A DNA stretch of 64,000 nucleotides from Roseateles asaccharophilus (lineage in GTDB: Bacteria > Pseudomonadota > Gammaproteobacteria > Burkholderiales > Burkholderiaceae_C). The notes beneath the pieces were generated by a model. It did not search any database and had not been told where the DNA came from. It worked only from the letters and a program-made list of their open reading frames with translations. The stretch lies in NCBI RefSeq assembly GCF_004362405.1, contig NZ_SNXE01000007.1, forward strand, positions 124,001 to 188,000. The letters run 5' to 3'. Shown here in pieces: positions 53,339 through 62,433 of the stretch (position 1 is the first letter of the stretch; the number at the start of each line of letters is the position of its first letter). The position numbers and the translations under genes were made by a program.

Positions 53339-54010
53339 TCAGGGCTGGAGCCCGTTCAGCTGGGCCCAGCCCGTCCACATGATCTGCAGGCCGATGCACA
53401 GCAGCAAAAAGGCCATGAGACGCGTCAACACCAGGGTGCCCACCTCGCCCAGCTTGGCCATCAGTACCACCGAGTTGCGGTAAAGCAGATAGATCAGACC
53501 CACGGTCAGCGTGGCACCCAGCATCGCCACGCCCGCACCAGCCAGGTAGAGCGCCGGCGTGCGGGGCAGACCGGCGCCGATGGCGATGGCCGCCGCGATG
53601 GTGCCCGGCCCGGTGGTCAGGGGAAAGGTGATGGGAAAGAAGCTGCGGCGCACCAGCTCGCTCTGCGACAGGCCGCCGGACTGGGAGCGCCGCACCGCCT
53701 CCTGCACCGAGTCGTCATCGCTACGACTGAGCATGCGCCAGCCGGAGCTGGCGACCAGAAGGCCGCCGCCTATGCGCACTATGGGCAGGGAAATGCCAAA
53801 CAAATCCAGCACATAGGTGCCCACAAGCATGGAGCCGACGATGACAAACCAGCAGTTGATGGCCACCTGTCGGGCCAACTGCCGATTGACCAAGGGGTCG
53901 GTCCCGGCCGTCATGCTGAACACCGGGGCGCTGCTGAAGGGGTTCATGATGGGCAGCAGGGTGAGCGGCACCAGGAACAGGGCGTGCAGAAGATCGCTCA
54001 GCAGGGGCAT
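53339..54010 (-). CDS. MarC-family integral membrane protein
   Basis: 223 residues with six hydrophobic helices (LLSDLLHALFLVPLTLLPIM, INCWFVIVGSMLVGTYVLDL) and the family motifs LPIMNPFSSAPVFSMTAG and FFPITFPLTTGPGTIAAAIA. MarC/UPF0056 proteins are inner-membrane proteins of unresolved transport role; the old link to multiple antibiotic resistance was not upheld for E. coli MarC. The start is ATG 54008-54010; upstream extension to 54157 has no membrane character. Divergent from the histidine kinase gene. Confidence 0.88.
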   Translation of the reverse strand: MPLLSDLLHALFLVPLTLLPIMNPFSSAPVFSMTAGTDPLVNRQLARQVAINCWFVIVGSMLVGTYVLDLFGISLPIVRIGGGLLVASSGWRMLSRSDDDSVQEAVRRSQSGGLSQSELVRRSFFPITFPLTTGPGTIAAAIAIGAGLPRTPALYLAGAGVAMLGATLTVGLIYLLYRNSVVLMAKLGEVGTLVLTRLMAFLLLCIGLQIMWTGWAQLNGLQP

Positions 54011-54150
54011 GCGGAATCCCTCGGGGTCGGTGGGGCTGGCGCATCCTACTGCAAGCCCCCGCTCGGGGCATGCAGGTCCCGCGCGGTCATGCCCCCTTAC
54101 ATGGGCATGGCGTCTCTGGGCTAGGATGGGCTTCAGCGATTCATCCCGCC

Positions 54151-57100
54151 ATGCCACAGCCGTACCCCCTGCTTCGTAGCTGGCCCCTGCAAGCCCTGGC
54201 GCTGGCCCTGGTCTACGCCGGACTGGGCTTGCTGGCGACTCAGCTGCGCCTCCCTCCCAACTACGCCGCCCCGATCTACCCCTCGGCGGGGCTGGCGCTG
54301 GCTGCGGTGCTGGTGCTGGGCTACCGCATGGCAGCGGGTGTGTGGCTGGGCTCGGTGCTGGTCAACCTCTGGCTGGCCTGGTCGGCGGGGCGGCAAGCCG
54401 GCCTGCTGCCCCTGGTCCTGGCATTGGGTGCCGCCTTGCAAGCCGTGGCGGGCGCCTATCTGGTCAAACGCTTTGTCGCCGCCGCACCGGCGCTGACCGA
54501 GCCACGCGAGCTGGGACGCTTCTACCTTCTGGGCGCCGCCCTGGCCTGCCTGGTGAGTTCCAGCGTGGGGTCGGCATCCCTGCTGGCCCTGGGAGAGATT
54601 CCCCCCGAGCGCTGGCTCAGCAACTGGGCGGCGTGGTGGGTGGGCGACACCATGGGCGTGCTGATTGGCGCGCCGCTGACTCTGTGTCTGCTGGCGCATC
54701 CTCGTGAGGCATGGGTCGGACGTCGCCGCAACGTCGCCCTCCCCATATTGTTCACAACCCTGCTGATGGGACTGGGCACCTACCAGCTGGTGCAGTGGGA
54801 CGAGCGCCGGGAGCTGGACCTGTTCGAGCGTGAGGCCAGCACGGCTGGCACGGCCATGGAGCACGCCTTGCGCGAACCGCTGGGCGCCCTGGAGGCGACC
54901 CGGGGGCTGCTGCTGGTGGCGCCGGGCCTGTCACGCCAGGATTTCGAGCGCGGCACCGCGGCGCTACTTCGAGCCGATGGCGATCTGCGCGCCCTGGGCT
55001 GGGCCCAGCGGGTACCGCGTGATGCGCTGCAGGCCCTGGAAAAGAGCGCTCGCCTGGACGGCCTGCCCGACTATCGGGTCCATGACCGCCGCCGCCAGGG
55101 CGATCTGGCGCCGCCAGCGGACGAGGATATGGTGGCCATCCGGCTGATCGAGCCCCTGTCGCGGAATGCGCCCGCCCTGGGCGTGAACATCCGCTCCATC
55201 CCGGCCGCACGCGCGGCGCTTGAACGTGCGCTTGAGAGCGGCCGGCCCGCCGTAACCGCCGGCTTCCAGCTGTCCCAGGACAGTGCAACGGCCATTGGTG
55301 TGGTGGCCTACCAGGCGCTCTATCCGCAGGGCGCGGCCACCGGAACGCCCGCTCAGGCCCGCGGCGTCGTCTTTGCCACACTGCGTCCGGACCTGATGCT
55401 GCAGCGCATCGCCAAGACCATGCCCGAGGCTCTGGAGTTGTGCCTGATCGATCGAGAACCGGGCGCGGCCCAGGTCCGCCTTGCCGGACCCACGGGATGC
55501 GAGCGGCCGCCGCAGGGCAGCGAGCAGCACCGGCGGCCCCTGCGCTTTGCGGACCGACACTGGGAGTTTCTGGTGTACGCCCCCCAGGGACTGGGCGGCC
55601 GCACCGGGTATGGGAGCTGGGCCTTCGCCAGCGTTGGCCTGGTGAGCACCGCCTTGCTGGGCGCTCTGTTGCTGACGGTGACCGGGCGCGCCCGCCGGGT
55701 GGAGGCCCTGGTGGCACAGCGCACCACGGCGCTGGAACACGAGGTGGCGCAGCGCGAGGCCGCAGCAGCAGCCCTCAGCGCCAGCGAGCAGAGGCTGCGC
55801 TCCATCTTCGAGCAGGCGCCGATCGGCATCTTCTTCACCGATCTGGAAGGACATCCCCAGGAGGTAAATCCCCATTTCTGTCGTCTGCTGGGATACAGCG
55901 CCAAGGAACTGCGGGCCATGCGCACGCTCACATTCACCCACCCCGATGATCAAGAGGAGGATATGCGTCTGGCGGGTGAGCTGATCGCCGGTCGCAGCGA
56001 GATGTATCGATGCGAGACGCGCTACATCACCCGTGCCGGAGACACCCTGCACGTGCGGACCCGGGTCAGCCTGCTGCGCGATGCGCAAGGCCAGCCAGGC
56101 CGCCTGGTCGGTGTGGTGGAGGACATCAGCGATCAGCTGCGCATGCGGGCGCTGGAACAGGCTCGCGAGGCAGCGGAGGCGGCCAATCGGGCCAAAAACG
56201 AGTTTCTCTCGCGCATGAGTCACGAGCTGCGCACACCGCTCAATGCCATGCTGGGTTTCACCCAGCTGATGGATCTGGACCGCGAGCACCCTCTGTCGGA
56301 GCGCCAGCGCGGCTGGACCGCCCAAGTGCAGCAGGCGGGATGGCATCTGCTGCACATGATTGACGACATCCTCGACCTGTCCCGCATCGAGTCGGGCGCC
56401 CTGCGCCTGGAGCTGCAGGCGCAGAACCTGCCGGCCCTGCTGGACGATGCCCTGGCCCTGGTGGAGAAGCAAGCCGCCGCCGGGCAGATCAGCATCGAGA
56501 AGCAGCTGGACCCGCAAGCGGGCTATGCCCTGGGTGATGCGACCCGCATTCGCCAAGTGCTGACCAACTTGCTCAGCAATGCCATCAAGTACAACGTTCA
56601 GGGCGGACGGGTGCAGCTGAGCTCGCGGCGAGCCGATGAAGCCTATGTGGAGCTGAGTGTGACCGATACCGGGCTGGGTCTGAACCCGGCCCAGCTCGCC
56701 GCCCTGTTCCAGCCCTTCAACCGGCTGGGCCGGGAGCACAGTGGCACGGAGGGCACGGGCATTGGCCTGGTCATCTGCCAAAGGCTGATGGAGCTCATGG
56801 GCGGGCGGCTCACGGTGAGTTCCAGCGAGGGCCGTGGCTCGACCTTCACCCTGCGCTTCCCCCTGGCGACGCCAGCCAGCCCCCTACCCGCGGCGCCCGC
56901 CCTGGACAGCGCGTCGCCAGCAGCCGTGCCGAGCCGGCGCGTGCTCTATATCGAGGACAACGCGGCCAATATCGAAGTCATGCGCGGCATCTTCGCCCAG
57001 CGGCCCCAGTTCTCGCTGCAGGTCTGCGAGGACGGTGCCAGCGGGCTGGCCGCAGCGCTGGACGCGCCCCCGGATTTACTGCTGCTGGACATGCAGCTGC

Positions 57101-57297
57101 CCGACACCGATGGGCTGGCCCTGCTGGCCCGGCTGCGCAAGCATGCGGCGTGCGCCACGCTGCCCGTGGTGGCCGTCTCGGCCAATGCCTTGCCCGAGCA
57201 GATTGAACGCAGCCGGGCCGCCGGCATCCGGCATTACCTGAGCAAACCCCTGGACGTCCGTGAACTGTTGAAGCTGCTGGACCAGCTGCTGGCCTAA
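54151..57297 (+). CDS. MASE1-CHASE-PAS hybrid sensor histidine kinase with receiver domain
   Basis: 1048 residues. A multi-helix MASE1-type membrane sensor (about 10-215), an extracytoplasmic CHASE domain (about 225-430), a last helix (about 487-510), a PAS domain (about 545-665, IFEQAPIGIFFTDLEG), HisKA (SRMSHELRTPLNAMLGF, phospho-accepting His near residue 691), HATPase (VLTNLLSNAIKYN, DTGLGLNPAQL) and a C-terminal receiver with phospho-accepting Asp near residue 980 (LLLDMQLPDTDG). No separate response regulator is next to it. The start is ATG 54151; the frame is open to 54070 but lacks any hydrophobic start there. A cheW gene follows after 59 bp. Confidence 0.93.
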   Translation: MPQPYPLLRSWPLQALALALVYAGLGLLATQLRLPPNYAAPIYPSAGLALAAVLVLGYRMAAGVWLGSVLVNLWLAWSAGRQAGLLPLVLALGAALQAVAGAYLVKRFVAAAPALTEPRELGRFYLLGAALACLVSSSVGSASLLALGEIPPERWLSNWAAWWVGDTMGVLIGAPLTLCLLAHPREAWVGRRRNVALPILFTTLLMGLGTYQLVQWDERRELDLFEREASTAGTAMEHALREPLGALEATRGLLLVAPGLSRQDFERGTAALLRADGDLRALGWAQRVPRDALQALEKSARLDGLPDYRVHDRRRQGDLAPPADEDMVAIRLIEPLSRNAPALGVNIRSIPAARAALERALESGRPAVTAGFQLSQDSATAIGVVAYQALYPQGAATGTPAQARGVVFATLRPDLMLQRIAKTMPEALELCLIDREPGAAQVRLAGPTGCERPPQGSEQHRRPLRFADRHWEFLVYAPQGLGGRTGYGSWAFASVGLVSTALLGALLLTVTGRARRVEALVAQRTTALEHEVAQREAAAAALSASEQRLRSIFEQAPIGIFFTDLEGHPQEVNPHFCRLLGYSAKELRAMRTLTFTHPDDQEEDMRLAGELIAGRSEMYRCETRYITRAGDTLHVRTRVSLLRDAQGQPGRLVGVVEDISDQLRMRALEQAREAAEAANRAKNEFLSRMSHELRTPLNAMLGFTQLMDLDREHPLSERQRGWTAQVQQAGWHLLHMIDDILDLSRIESGALRLELQAQNLPALLDDALALVEKQAAAGQISIEKQLDPQAGYALGDATRIRQVLTNLLSNAIKYNVQGGRVQLSSRRADEAYVELSVTDTGLGLNPAQLAALFQPFNRLGREHSGTEGTGIGLVICQRLMELMGGRLTVSSSEGRGSTFTLRFPLATPASPLPAAPALDSASPAAVPSRRVLYIEDNAANIEVMRGIFAQRPQFSLQVCEDGASGLAAALDAPPDLLLLDMQLPDTDGLALLARLRKHAACATLPVVAVSANALPEQIERSRAAGIRHYLSKPLDVRELLKLLDQLLA

Positions 57298-57356
57298 ACC
57301 ACTGCAGGCTCGCGTCCAAGCCATGCACAATAGGCACTCAAGCCCTCCCGACCATC

Positions 57357-57857
57357 ATGAGCTCCACCGAACTCGCCCCAGCACCCTCGACCGCCCTGGT
57401 CACCACCGCAGCCACCGACACGGTGAGGCAATGCCTGACCTTCCGCGTTGGCGCCGAGGAATACGGCATCGACATCCTGAAGGTTCAGGAAATCCGCTCC
57501 TACGAGAGTCCGACCCGGATCGCGAATGCGCCGCCCTTTGTGAAGGGCGTGGTCAATCTGCGGGGGGTGATCGTGCCCATCGTGGACCTTCGTCTGCGCC
57601 TGGGTCAAGCCGCGGAGTACAACGGCTTCACCGTGGTGATCATCCTGAACGTGCTGGGCCGCGTGATCGGCGTTGTGGTGGACTCGGTGTCCGATGTGCT
57701 GGAACTGGGCACCGACACCATCAAGCCGCCGCCCGAGATGGGCGCCGCCATCGATGCCCGGCACATCACCGGGCTGGGCCGCATCGGCGACCGCATGCTC
57801 ATCCTGCTCGATATCGAGCGCATGGTGGCCAGCCCTGATTTCGGTCTGGTCGACTGA
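57357..57857 (+). CDS. cheW: CheW-type chemotaxis scaffold protein
   Basis: 166 residues. The CheW fold is clear: QCLTFRVGAEEYGIDILKVQEIRSYES, then NAPPFVKGVVNLRGVIVPIVDLRLRLG and VVVDSVSDVLELGTDTIKPPP. CheW links methyl-accepting receptors to the CheA kinase. No cheA, cheY or receptor gene is nearby, so it is an orphan here; its neighbours are a hybrid kinase upstream and rpoH downstream. It has a 30-residue N-terminal extension rich in Ala and Thr. Other chemotaxis genes are presumably elsewhere in the genome. Confidence 0.93.
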   Translation: MSSTELAPAPSTALVTTAATDTVRQCLTFRVGAEEYGIDILKVQEIRSYESPTRIANAPPFVKGVVNLRGVIVPIVDLRLRLGQAAEYNGFTVVIILNVLGRVIGVVVDSVSDVLELGTDTIKPPPEMGAAIDARHITGLGRIGDRMLILLDIERMVASPDFGLVD

Positions 57858-57992
57858 GTCCATACCGGGCCCCAAGCCCGCAGCCCTGGCTGCTCTTGGC
57901 CCGAGCGCCAGGCTTCATGCGGGCTAGAGCGTTAGTAAACACCAACGCGGCGGGCAGTCACATCACGTCGCCGCGAGCCTGTGTGTCCGCAC

Positions 57993-58019
57993 TTAGCACT
58001 CTCTTCGGTAGAGTGCTAA
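57993..58019. promoter_or_regulatory. CIRCE operator (HrcA-binding site) upstream of rpoH
   Basis: A perfect CIRCE inverted repeat, TTAGCACTC at 57993-58001, nine-base spacer, GAGTGCTAA at 58011-58019, matching the classic consensus at all 18 arm bases. It ends 48 bp before the rpoH start. HrcA repressor binds such sites in front of groE and dnaK operons and releases them under heat stress. Overlapping promoter-like hexamers are TTAGCA at 57993-57998 and TAATAT at 58017-58022, 18 bp apart, so HrcA could sit directly on the promoter. Confidence 0.93.
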
Positions 58020-58067
58020 TATAAGCATGTCGGGAGCCCTGGGCTCCCACTGGCTGGAGGATATGGA

Positions 58068-58985
58068 ATGAGCAACCCCACCGCACTGGCTGTTCGCGAC
58101 CCTTGGGCACTGGTTCCCTCGCTTGGCAATCTGGACGCCTACATCTCGGCCGTCAACCGCCTGCCGATGCTGACGCCCGAGGAGGAGCTGTCCTTTGCCC
58201 GCCGGCTGCGCGAGAGCGGTGATCTGGAGGCTGCGGGCCGCCTGGTGCTCTCGCATCTGCGCCTGGTGGTGTCGATCTCGCGCCAGTATCTGGGCTACGG
58301 CCTGCCCCAGGGCGATCTGATCCAGGAAGGCAATGTGGGCCTGATGAAGGCCGTCAAGCGCTACGACCCCGAGCAGGGCGTGCGCCTGGTCAGCTATGCC
58401 ATGCACTGGATCAAGGCCGAGATCCACGAGTACATCCTGAAGAACTGGCGCATGGTCAAGGTCGCCACGACCAAGGCCCAGCGCAAGCTCTTCTTCAATC
58501 TGCGCTCCATGAAGCACAGCCTCAAGGAAGAGGCGGCCGAGGGCCAGACCCATCGCAACACGCTCACCGAAAGCGAGCTGGAGCATGTGGCGCGCGAGCT
58601 GAACGTCAAGCGCGAGGAAGTGCTGGAGATGGAAACCCGCATGGCGGGTGGCGATGTGGCCCTGGAGCCCCAGGGCGAGGACGACGGCGAGCAGGCCTTC
58701 GCCCCGATCGCCTATCTGGCCGATGAGCGTCATGAACCGACCCGCGTGCTGGAGTCCCGCAGCCGCGACGAGCTGGCCGGCAACGGCCTTGCCCGCGCCC
58801 TGGATGTGCTGGACGAACGCAGCCGCCGCATCGTCGAGGAGCGCTGGCTCAAGGTGAACGACGACAACTCGGGCGGCATGACCCTGCACGAGCTGGCGGC
58901 CGAGTACGGCGTCTCTGCCGAGCGCATCCGCCAGATCGAGGTGGCCGCCATGAAGAAGATGAAGAAGGCCCTGGTCGCCGCCTGA
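58068..58985 (+). CDS. rpoH: RNA polymerase heat-shock sigma factor (sigma-32)
   Basis: 305 residues with the expected regions: 1.2-2.1 (MLTPEEELSFARRLRESGD), core-binding 2.2 (GDLIQEGNVGLMKAVKRYDP), 2.4 (SYAMHWIKAEIHEYILKNW), the RpoH box QRKLFFNLRSMK and region 4.2 (LHELAAEYGVSAERIRQIEVAAMKKMKKAL). The ribosome-binding site GGAGG lies upstream of ATG 58068. It directs RNA polymerase to chaperone and protease promoters after heat shock. The perfect CIRCE site upstream adds HrcA control to the usual regulation. A strong hairpin terminates the gene, separating it from the convergent sco gene. Confidence 0.97.
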   Translation: MSNPTALAVRDPWALVPSLGNLDAYISAVNRLPMLTPEEELSFARRLRESGDLEAAGRLVLSHLRLVVSISRQYLGYGLPQGDLIQEGNVGLMKAVKRYDPEQGVRLVSYAMHWIKAEIHEYILKNWRMVKVATTKAQRKLFFNLRSMKHSLKEEAAEGQTHRNTLTESELEHVARELNVKREEVLEMETRMAGGDVALEPQGEDDGEQAFAPIAYLADERHEPTRVLESRSRDELAGNGLARALDVLDERSRRIVEERWLKVNDDNSGGMTLHELAAEYGVSAERIRQIEVAAMKKMKKALVAA

Positions 58986-59011
58986 TCTCGGCGCCCTGCC
59001 CCACCCAAGAA

Positions 59012-59035
59012 AAAGCCCCGGCATGCCGGGGCTTT
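59012..59035. terminator. Bidirectional terminator between rpoH and sco
   Basis: A perfect 24-base palindrome (AAAGCCCCGGCA / TGCCGGGGCTTT) 26 bp after the rpoH stop and 28 bp before the end of sco, with short A and T runs on its two flanks. It can terminate both convergent genes. Confidence 0.85.
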
Positions 59036-59063
59036 GTTCATTCCGAGGCGGCCGTGGGCGGTC

Positions 59064-59681
59064 TTACTTCTCGGCCAGCAGCAGCTTGATATCGTCCACC
59101 AGGGCCTGGGCGCCCGAGCCATAGCGCGAGAACACGCGCACCCGGCCCTGGGTGTCGAAGATGAAGCTGGCCGCCGTGTGGTCGATGGTGTACGACCCTT
59201 CGGTCTTGCCCGGCACCTTGGAATAGAAGACCTTGAACTCCTTGGCCACGGCCTTGGTCTGCTCCTCGCTGCCGCGCAGGGCCACAAAGCTGGGATCAAA
59301 GCTCTGCAAATAGGCCTTGAGCAGCTCGGGCGTATCGCGCTCAGGGTCCACCGTGACAAAGATGCCCTGCACCCGCTCACCATCCGGCCCCAGGGCCTTC
59401 TTCACCTGGGCCAGCTCGGCCAGGGTGGTGGGGCAGACATCCGGACACTGGGTGAAGCCGAAGAACACCACCAGGACCTTGCCCTTGAAGTCGCCCAGGG
59501 TGCGCTCGCGGCCATCCTGATCGGGCAGTTTGAGCTCGCGCGCATAGGCTGCGCCGGTGAGGTCGATGCCCTTGAAGGCGGGCTTGCTGGCCCTGTCGCA
59601 GCCGGCCAGCAGGGCAAGAAGCCCGGCCGCGGCGGCCGAGAGCATGAGCCGGCGTGCCGGCTGGAGGACGGAGTTCTTCAT
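59064..59681 (-). CDS. SCO1/SenC-family copper chaperone lipoprotein
   Basis: 205 residues. Lipobox-like LLAGC near residue 28 gives a membrane-anchored lipoprotein. The thioredoxin-like domain has the copper-binding CxxxC in FTQCPDVCPTTLAEL and the histidine ligand in TIDHTAASFIFD. SCO proteins deliver copper to the CuA site of cytochrome c oxidase. It lies 4 bp downstream of ctaB in a block ending with coxC. A second protein with a CxxxC motif is encoded three genes away at 61729-62433. Confidence 0.92.
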   Translation of the reverse strand: MKNSVLQPARRLMLSAAAAGLLALLAGCDRASKPAFKGIDLTGAAYARELKLPDQDGRERTLGDFKGKVLVVFFGFTQCPDVCPTTLAELAQVKKALGPDGERVQGIFVTVDPERDTPELLKAYLQSFDPSFVALRGSEEQTKAVAKEFKVFYSKVPGKTEGSYTIDHTAASFIFDTQGRVRVFSRYGSGAQALVDDIKLLLAEK

Positions 59682-59685
59682 GGCA

Positions 59686-60597
59686 TCAGGCCCACAGGGG
59701 CGTCAGATAGTGGTCCAGCAGCAGGGCCGCAAACAGCAGCGAGAGGTGCCAGATGGAGAAGCGGAAGGTGGCACGCGCCAGCTCGTCCGAGTACTGGCGC
59801 CACAGCCGCCAAGCGTAGTGGCAAAAGCGCAGTCCCAGCACCAGGGCCGCGGCCAGGTAGATCCAGCCGCTCATGCCGGTCAGGAAGGGCAGCAGGGTGG
59901 CGGCCAGCAGCACCCAGGTGTAGAGCAGCACCTGCAGCCGGGTGAACTCCGAACCGTGAGTTACCGGCAGCATGGGCAGGCCGGCCTTGGCATAGTCCTC
60001 GGTACGGTACAGGGCCAAGGCCCAGAAATGCGGCGGAGTCCACAGGAAGATGATCAGGCACAGCATCAGGGCCTCCGGGCCCACCTCGCCCCGCAGGGCG
60101 GCCCAGCCCAGCACCGGCGGCATGGCCCCCGAGGCGCCGCCGATCACGATGTTCTGAGGCGTCAGTGGCTTGAGGATCACGGTGTAGATCACCGCATAGC
60201 CCACGAAAGTGGCAAAGGTCAGCCACATGGTCAGCGGGTTGACCCAGACCCACAAAATGGCCGAGCCCAGTGCGCACAGCAGGGCGGAGAAGGCCAGGGT
60301 CTGCGGCCGGCTGAGCTCACCCTTGGCCGTGGGCCGCCAAGCGGTGCGTTTCATCTTGGCGTCGATATGCTCTTCGATCAGGCAGTTGAAGGCGGCGGCC
60401 GCGCCTGCCACCAGCCAGATGCCTGCCGTGGCGGCAAGAATCACGCCCCACTCGGGCCCGCTGGGCCAGCCGGGAATGGCCAGGGCCATGCCGATCACGG
60501 CGCAGAACACAATCAGCTGCACCACGCGTGGCTTGGTGAGCTGGTAGAACTGGCGCCAGCGCGAGGCCTGCGTCGCAACAAGAGAAGCTTGATTCAT
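59686..60597 (-). CDS. ctaB: Protoheme IX farnesyltransferase (heme O synthase)
   Basis: 303 residues, with about nine membrane helices. The first prenyl-binding motif is [20 protein letters not shown] (N-x-x-x-D-x-x-x-D region), and [20 protein letters not shown] and [11 protein letters not shown] are family signatures. It makes heme O from heme b and farnesyl diphosphate, feeding heme A synthase. ATG 60595-60597 is chosen, overlapping ctaA by 4 bp; the frame is open to 60777 but covers ctaA in antisense register. Confidence 0.93.
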   Translation of the reverse strand: MNQASLVATQASRWRQFYQLTKPRVVQLIVFCAVIGMALAIPGWPSGPEWGVILAATAGIWLVAGAAAAFNCLIEEHIDAKMKRTAWRPTAKGELSRPQTLAFSALLCALGSAILWVWVNPLTMWLTFATFVGYAVIYTVILKPLTPQNIVIGGASGAMPPVLGWAALRGEVGPEALMLCLIIFLWTPPHFWALALYRTEDYAKAGLPMLPVTHGSEFTRLQVLLYTWVLLAATLLPFLTGMSGWIYLAAALVLGLRFCHYAWRLWRQYSDELARATFRFSIWHLSLLFAALLLDHYLTPLWA

Positions 60598-61721
60598 AGG
60601 GGACCGGGATGCACGGCGCCCTGCCTGAGGCGCGCCAACAGAAAACTCAGCAAGGTGAGCAGCGCCGCAGCGCCGCCGGTGTGGGCCAGGGCGGCCAGCA
60701 GGGGCCAGTCCAGCACCACATTGGACAGGCCGCTGAGCAGCTGCCACGCAGCCAGCCCCAGCAGCCAGACGCCCCAAGGCCGGGCCTCGGCACCGCTGCG
60801 CCAGAGGCCCCAGGCCACGCCGACCAGCACCGCCAGCAGGACCACGGCCCCCAGGCGGTGCGCCATGTGGATGGCCGTCAGTGCGGCAAACGACAGCAGG
60901 CCACCCTCGGCGTTCTCGCCCAGAGCGCGCCAGAGCGTGAAGCCCTGTTCAAAGTCCATGGCGGGCCACCACTGGCCGGCATGGCACTGCGGAAACGCGT
61001 CGCAGGCGAGAACGGCGTAATTGGTGCTGACCCAGCCGCCCAGGGCCACCTGGGCCACGGTCAGCACAAACAAGACCAGCACTGCGCGGCGCAGGCCCGA
61101 GCCCAGCCGCAAGGGCCGCGGCGCATAGGCCTGCGCCTGCCAGGCCAGCAGGACGAGCAGCCCCAGGCCGCCCAGCAGGTGCAAGGTCACAATGGCCGGA
61201 AACAGCTTCATGGTGACCGTCAGCGCGCCAAACGCGCCCTGCATGCAGACCCAGACCAGGGTCAGCGTGGACCACCAGGGCGAAACCAGGCTGCCGGCCT
61301 GACGGCGCTGGCGCCAGCTCTGGATGCAGAGCACCAGGATCAGAAAGCCCACCCCACTGGCCAGGTAGCGATGGATCATCTCGATCCAGGCCTTGCTGTG
61401 AGTGACCGGCCCGGTGGGCATGGCCGTCTGGGCAGCCTGGATCTCGCCACGCGCACCCAGGGGGCTGAACTGTCCATAGCAACCCGGCCAGTCCGGGCAG
61501 CCCAGGCCCGAGTCGGTCAGGCGGGTGAATGCGCCAAAGATGACCAGATCAAAGGTCAGGAACAGCGTCAGCAGGGTCAGGGCACGCAGGCGCTCCGGAC
61601 TGCCGGCGCGGGCCCGCGAGCGCAGGCGCAGCCACAGCAGGGGCGCGCCGCCCACCAGGGCGCCAAAGGCAAGCAGCTGGGCCAGCGGCGCCAGATTGAC
61701 CAGATCGACGGAAGCATCCAT
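60594..61721 (-). CDS. ctaA: Heme A synthase, COX15/CtaA family
   Basis: 375 residues with eight hydrophobic helices. Family motifs are [22 protein letters not shown] near residue 60, [20 protein letters not shown] (heme-binding His), [16 protein letters not shown] and [20 protein letters not shown]. It oxidises the methyl group of heme O to a formyl group, making heme A for cytochrome aa3 oxidase. It lies between the small CxxxC protein gene and ctaB; the 4-bp overlap with ctaB implies coupled translation. Confidence 0.93.
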   Translation of the reverse strand: MDASVDLVNLAPLAQLLAFGALVGGAPLLWLRLRSRARAGSPERLRALTLLTLFLTFDLVIFGAFTRLTDSGLGCPDWPGCYGQFSPLGARGEIQAAQTAMPTGPVTHSKAWIEMIHRYLASGVGFLILVLCIQSWRQRRQAGSLVSPWWSTLTLVWVCMQGAFGALTVTMKLFPAIVTLHLLGGLGLLVLLAWQAQAYAPRPLRLGSGLRRAVLVLFVLTVAQVALGGWVSTNYAVLACDAFPQCHAGQWWPAMDFEQGFTLWRALGENAEGGLLSFAALTAIHMAHRLGAVVLLAVLVGVAWGLWRSGAEARPWGVWLLGLAAWQLLSGLSNVVLDWPLLAALAHTGGAAALLTLLSFLLARLRQGAVHPGPL

Positions 61722-61728
61722 GAGAATC

Positions 61729-62433
61729 TCAGCGCCCCGGCTGGTCCCAGGAAGCGCTGGCCTTGAGCAGGCGGCTCAGATCGCGCTTGAGCTTGGAGGG
61801 CTCGGGGTTCGAAGGGGCTCTCAACATCCAGCGCCCCATGGGATCCATCAGAAAGAAGTGATCCTGCAGCCCCTGCCCCGCGGCCGGCTTGAGCCAGGCC
61901 TGCAGCTGTTCGCGCGGCAGGCGCAGCACCGTGACGCCCACGCCCTGGGCCAGCGCCTCGCGCAGGGCCGCCGAGGGCTCAGGCGCGTCCTCGGGCAGCA
62001 GCAGCAGCTTGTCGACCTTGTCCCGCTCCTTGCCCAGCATCTCGCGCAGCTGTCGCTGGGTATAGAGCCGGTGCTCGCAGGCGCTGTCGCAGGCCTGTTC
62101 CTGCACCAGGGTGAGCAGCCACTGGCCCTTGAGGCTCTCGGCCGGCACGCTCTGGCCCTTCAGGTCTTGCAGCTGCAGCGTCGGCAGCTCGATCGGCGGA
62201 TGGATCAGCTCGCCATAAGCCTTGCCCTGGGGCTTGAACACATAGAAGGTCAGATAGGAGGCGACGACCGGCGCTGCGCAGGCCAAGACGACCAGCAGCA
62301 TCCAGAGGCGGCCACGCAGCGTTCGCTGCGACTCAGCCATGCTTCTGGGATCGGGCAGGCTGTGCACGGTCAGGGTCAGGCCCTGATCAGCGAGCTTGTC
62401 GGCGGCGGGGACGGATGAGTTGGAACCAGACAT
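61729..62433 (-). CDS. Membrane-anchored Sco-like protein with CxxxC motif, oxidase assembly block
   Basis: 234 residues. A transmembrane helix lies at about 47-68 (LWMLLVVLACAAPVVASYLTFYV). The soluble part has LKGQWLLTLVQEQACDSACEHRLY, whose CDSAC resembles the CxxxC copper site of SCO proteins, and ends with LQDHFFLMDPMGRWMLR. The SCO histidine ligand is not in the usual spacing from the conserved Asp, so copper binding is uncertain. It lies between SURF1 and ctaA. If it starts at ATG 62433 it overlaps SURF1 by 47 bp; an internal ATG at 62340 would avoid this but remove 31 residues. Confidence 0.72.
   Translation of the reverse strand: MSGSNSSVPAADKLADQGLTLTVHSLPDPRSMAESQRTLRGRLWMLLVVLACAAPVVASYLTFYVFKPQGKAYGELIHPPIELPTLQLQDLKGQSVPAESLKGQWLLTLVQEQACDSACEHRLYTQRQLREMLGKERDKVDKLLLLPEDAPEPSAALREALAQGVGVTVLRLPREQLQAWLKPAAGQGLQDHFFLMDPMGRWMLRAPSNPEPSKLKRDLSRLLKASASWDQPGR

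Noticed and set aside
54964-56781. Minus-strand open frame of about 600 codons opposite the hybrid kinase gene
   Set aside because: Antisense to CHASE, PAS, HisKA and HATPase domains with intact motifs; no protein features of its own.
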